In this document: one piece after another, positions 60,982 through 64,000 of the stretch | How positions within the stretch are numbered: the stretch's first letter is position 1 | Layout: every line of letters starts with the position of its first letter | DNA from: Caballeronia udeis | Lineage (GTDB): Bacteria > Pseudomonadota > Gammaproteobacteria > Burkholderiales > Burkholderiaceae | Reading direction: 5' to 3' | Length of the DNA stretch: 64,000 bases | Assembly (NCBI RefSeq): GCF_001544555.2 | Contig: NZ_FCOK02000004.1 | Span: forward strand, 62,001-126,000 | Made by a program: the position numbers and the translations under genes | The notes under the pieces: model-generated | Seen by the model: only the letters and a program-made list of their open reading frames with translations | Database searches by the model: none | Told to the model about the DNA's origin: nothing

Positions 60982-63900
60982 GACTTCCTCCTGAAGCGTG
61001 CAACGAGCCTGCCGAGCCACGAACCGCCGGTTCTTACGGGCTTGCCCGCCGCCTGACGTCCCAGCGACTCAAACAGCTGGCGCAGCACGACCTTCGCCGC
61101 GCCCTCAAGCATTCGTCCGCCCACGGCTGCGACCTTGCCCGAGACCTGTGCCTCGTAGTCGTAGGTAAGCCGCGTACCGGTAGCAACGGGCGTGAGCTCC
61201 ACCAGGCCATTACCGCGCGCGCTGCCAAGCGACGACATGCCCGCGCCGGCCAGCCGCAACCGGTGCGGCGGGTCGAGATCTGACAGCGTGATCTCCGCTT
61301 CGAAGCGCGCCTTGATCATGCCCACGCCCACGGTCACATCCGCGCGGTACGCGTTCTCGCCTGTAGCTTCCAGCGCATGACAACCGGGGATCACCTTGGC
61401 GAGCGCGTCCGGATCGAGCAGCACCGCGAAGATCGCTTCCGGCGATGCAGCGAGATCCACGCTGCCCTGCGCGGTCAGCGCCTTGCCGCCGGGCAGGGTC
61501 GGCCGCTTCTGCTGCGTCTCGCGGAACTCGGGCCGCGAAGGCTCAGGGTCGTCGATACCGATCAGCGCCATCACGTTCGAAGGCGTGAGCGGCAAACGGA
61601 TGTCATCTACGCCGAGCGCGTCGGCCACCGCGTTCGCAACGCATGGCGGTGTGCTCATGTTGTTGCCCTCGCCCAGTCCCTTGGCGCCAAGAGGCGTGAA
61701 AGGCGACGGCGTCTCCAGATGGATGATCACCGGATCGGGCACTTCGCACGTGGTCGGCATCAGGTAATCGGCGAGCGTGCCGGACTGGAAACTGCCGTCG
61801 GCGCCATAGCGGAACTCTTCCATCAGCGCCGCGCCGAGTCCCTGCGCAAACGCGCCGCGAATCTGGCCGTCGGCGAGCGCGGGGTTCAGCAACGTGCCGG
61901 CATCGTGCGCGGTCACATAGCGGTCGATCCGCACGCGCCCCGTTGCGCGGTCCACCTCAACGCCGCACATATCGAACGCAAAACCATATGCCGCCGATGT
62001 ATTGATGCGGTCCTGTTCATCGGGCGCATCCATGTTTTCCGGCGTCCAGAACACCGTCTCCCGCAACCCTGGTTCTTCACCTTCGGGCAGTAACGCGGGC
62101 GCCCAATGCGGGGCGTTGCTCGCGACGCGGCCAAAGGGCATTGCGCGGTCTTCAGCGCCCTTTGCATACACGCGGCCGTCCTCGAAGCAAATGTCCTCGG
62201 GCCGGCAGCCAAGCTGCGACGAAACAATGCGCGCCAGCTTGTCCCGCACCCGCATGGCCGCAAGATGCACCGTGCCCGCGACGGCGCCGGCAAAGCGGCT
62301 TGAATAGTTGCCCGCCGCCACCGACCACGCGTCCTTGTGCGTATCGAACTCCACGTTCACCACGATCTCGTGCGGCGCGAGCCCGAGCACATCCGCCACC
62401 ACTTGCGCGCACACGGTCATGTGGCCCTGCCCCGCCGGTGTCGACGCGACCGTCACGACCACGCCGCCGAGCAGATCGACGCTGACCGTCGCACTCGCAA
62501 TCGCGCCGCTCTTGGGTCCGGCCTTCTTGCGTGCCTCAGCGGGCATCACGGTCGTGATGTAGCCCATGTTCGATACCGACGGTTCGACAATTGCCGCAAA
62601 GCCGATGCCGTATAAACGGCCTTCCTTGCGCGCGGCTTCGCGGCGTGCCTTGAGCTCGTCGTAACCGCCCTCGGCGAGCGAGCGCCTCAACGCTTCCTGA
62701 TAGTTGCCGGAGTCCAGCAATGCGCCCGCCGCCGCACGATAAGGGAAGGCATCGGCGGGAACGAAATTGCGCCGGTACACGTCGAGCACATCAAGCTTCA
62801 ACTCGATCGCGATGCGTTGCACCAGGCGTTCGAGCGCGAAATAAACTTGTGGACCGCCAAAACCGCGTACGAGGCCGGTAGGCGTCTTGTTGGTCAGTAC
62901 AACCCTGTTGCGCACCAGCAGCGCGGGAATGGCATAGGCACCCGTTAAACAGCCGTGCATACGATAAAACGTGGCAGGCTCGGGCGCGCGCAGATAACCG
63001 CCGCAATCCTCGATCTGGTCGTAGTTGAGCGCGGTGATCCGGCCGTCGTTTTCCACGGCCGCTTCGAGCGTGGTCAATCGCGCCGTGGCGGAGGTCGCCG
63101 CGCTCAGGTGTTCAAGCCGGTCTTCCACGTATTTCACCGGCGCGTTCGCCTTGCGCGAGGCCAGGCACATCAGCACCACGTACGGGAACACCGCCTGCTT
63201 CACGCCGAAGCTGCCGCCCGAATCGCGCGGCGCCTTGTGACGCAGGCGGTTGGCCGGCACGTTCAGCGCGAGCGCCATCACCGCGTGCAGCGAGAACGGC
63301 CCCATGAAATTCGAGGTCACGTCATACCCTTCGTCACCCGAAAGATATTCGGCGATGACCACCCCGCATTCGATCGGCGCGCAGGTATTGCGCGGATAGT
63401 GCGCTTCGAGCTTCACGCGATGCGGCGCGTTCCTGAATGCCGCCTCGGGCTCGCCGTAGCGAAAGCTGCGGTCGCTGATCACATTGGTCTGGACGTTCGC
63501 ATGCAGTACGGGTGCATCGCTTTTGAGCGCGCCTTCTATCGACGTGACCGGGTCCAGCGTCTTGTATTCCACCTTGATCAGGTCGAGTGCGTCTTCGGCC
63601 AGCGCACGCGTTTGTGCCATCACCACCGCCACTGGTTCGCCGACGTAACGCACGCGATCCGTCGCGAGCGCCCACTGCTCCATCTTCGACTTCACGCCGA
63701 CCACGAACGGCCGGGACCACGCAGCGAGGTCGTCACGCGTCAGGACCGCCCGCACGCCTTCGTATGCGAGCGCGGCCGTCGTATCGATGGAAATCAGCTC
63801 GGCATGGGCGTGCGGCGAGCGCAGGACCGCTGCGTGCAGCGTGCCCGGCTTGATCCCCAAGTCGTCGCCATAGCGGCCGCGGCCAGTCAGGATCGCGGGG

Positions 63901-64000
63901 TCCTCGAAGCGTTCGAGGGACTTCCCGACGTGAGTGGTTCTGGGCTTTGGCGGCAGCGCCTCCTGCACCAGTTCGACCGCTTCGGGTGCGCGCGCGTCGG
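60978..64000 (-). CDS. Molybdopterin-binding subunit of a xanthine-oxidase-family hydroxylase fused to a CoxG-like SRPBCC domain (5' end outside the window)
   Basis: More than 1000 residues are visible and the frame is open to the window edge; a GTG at 63968 is not a convincing start. The Ald_Xan_dh domains have VGKSLERFEDPAILTGRGRY and HAELISIDTTAALAYEGV. Mo-site motifs are KAPRDSGGSFGVKQ, GLVRGFGGPQVYF, ASTPAGQGHMT, and GAKGLGEGNNMSTPP with the catalytic Glu. The AYRCSFR loop of CO dehydrogenase is absent, so it is not form I CODH. The last about 150 residues form an SRPBCC domain (AQGSVDLAASPEAIFAVLLD, VIPGCHALE, AAVGGRMLEGAAK) like CoxG, which is normally a separate membrane-recruiting protein. 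Substrate unknown. Confidence 0.9.
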   Translation of the reverse strand, partial: DARAPEAVELVQEALPPKPRTTHVGKSLERFEDPAILTGRGRYGDDLGIKPGTLHAAVLRSPHAHAELISIDTTAALAYEGVRAVLTRDDLAAWSRPFVVGVKSKMEQWALATDRVRYVGEPVAVVMAQTRALAEDALDLIKVEYKTLDPVTSIEGALKSDAPVLHANVQTNVISDRSFRYGEPEAAFRNAPHRVKLEAHYPRNTCAPIECGVVIAEYLSGDEGYDVTSNFMGPFSLHAVMALALNVPANRLRHKAPRDSGGSFGVKQAVFPYVVLMCLASRKANAPVKYVEDRLEHLSAATSATARLTTLEAAVENDGRITALNYDQIEDCGGYLRAPEPATFYRMHGCLTGAYAIPALLVRNRVVLTNKTPTGLVRGFGGPQVYFALERLVQRIAIELKLDVLDVYRRNFVPADAFPYRAAAGALLDSGNYQEALRRSLAEGGYDELKARREAARKEGRLYGIGFAAIVEPSVSNMGYITTVMPAEARKKAGPKSGAIASATVSVDLLGGVVVTVASTPAGQGHMTVCAQVVADVLGLAPHEIVVNVEFDTHKDAWSVAAGNYSSRFAGAVAGTVHLAAMRVRDKLARIVSSQLGCRPEDICFEDGRVYAKGAEDRAMPFGRVASNAPHWAPALLPEGEEPGLRETVFWTPENMDAPDEQDRINTSAAYGFAFDMCGVEVDRATGRVRIDRYVTAHDAGTLLNPALADGQIRGAFAQGLGAALMEEFRYGADGSFQSGTLADYLMPTTCEVPDPVIIHLETPSPFTPLGAKGLGEGNNMSTPPCVANAVADALGVDDIRLPLTPSNVMALIGIDDPEPSRPEFRETQQKRPTLPGGKALTAQGSVDLAASPEAIFAVLLDPDALAKVIPGCHALEATGENAYRADVTVGVGMIKARFEAEITLSDLDPPHRLRLAGAGMSSLGSARGNGLVELTPVATGTRLTYDYEAQVSGKVAAVGGRMLEGAAKVVLRQLFESLGRQAAGKPVRTGGSWLGRLVARFRRKS

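Noticed and set aside
60978..64000. Large molybdenum-hydroxylase subunit as aerobic CO dehydrogenase (CoxL)
   Set aside because: The CODH-specific AYRCSFR loop is missing; the corresponding segment reads VRGFGGPQ, and a CoA ligase and hydratase adjoin.

Overview
The window is GC-rich, densely coded bacterial chromosome. Protein families and promoter types point to the Burkholderiaceae, most likely Burkholderia sensu lato (Paraburkholderia or Caballeronia). This is inferred from gene content: a trimeric-type porin, betaproteobacterial MotAB, an AsdA aspartate decarboxylase, several ACS/DHA2-type MFS carriers and many hybrid sensor kinases. No rRNA, tRNA, CRISPR array, insertion sequence or prophage was seen.

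Layout. Positions 1-3249 (minus): a four-gene unit of a sugar-phosphate isomerase-like protein, a 2OG-Fe(II) oxygenase, and the binding protein and permease of a polar amino-acid ABC transporter. 3568-7786 (plus): a CelD-type acetyltransferase, a 44-aa lipoprotein, a vanillyl-alcohol-oxidase-family flavoprotein coupled to a twin-arginine-type protein, and a small membrane protein. 7955-14968 (minus): a TenA/haem-oxygenase-fold enzyme, then a three-gene phosphorelay (membrane hybrid kinase, REC-PAS-PAS kinase, NarL-type regulator). 15256-25474: an MFS carrier, a periplasmic binding protein, OmpW, a BetR-type response regulator convergent with a NERD helicase / SUOX-fold protein / hybrid kinase operon, a GST, and a lone receiver. 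25873-29077: hydroxyproline catabolism (AraC regulator, 4-hydroxyproline epimerase, pyrroline-4-hydroxy-2-carboxylate deaminase) with two matched palindromes between the divergent enzyme genes.

29342-37738 is a molybdenum island: a ModE DNA-binding protein without a molybdate domain, a separate two-Mop-domain molbindin, a molybdate/tungstate binding protein, a fused permease-ATPase, a frameshifted NifQ-like gene, a cytoplasmic SUOX-fold protein, and two proteins not previously assigned to molybdenum (a 165-aa helical protein and a coiled-coil DUF2325 protein). Four 24-bp sites with the ModE operator architecture (8-bp half-sites, 8-bp spacer) lie upstream of four of these genes. I regard this as the most interesting system in the window.

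37792-51200: a response regulator lacking the switch lysine, a DHA2 drug exporter, small proteins, an outer-membrane protein with a 3'-terminal frameshift, motAB behind a clear sigma-28 promoter, a porin, AsdA, and a class II UvrA. 51286-53861: an ArsR/old-yellow-enzyme pair with a nested four-arm dyad upstream, and a LysR regulator. 53886-64000 (minus): one long catabolic operon of molybdenum hydroxylase (large subunit fused to a CoxG-like domain, FAD subunit, 2Fe-2S subunit), acyl-CoA ligase, enoyl-CoA hydratase, GMC oxidoreductase and MFS carrier. Two tandem 55-bp hairpins with covarying stems sit in its largest intercistronic gap. Its substrate is unknown.

Two genes (the NifQ-like gene and the outer-membrane protein) carry single-base frame disruptions in short homopolymers. 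They could be real, programmed, or consensus errors.
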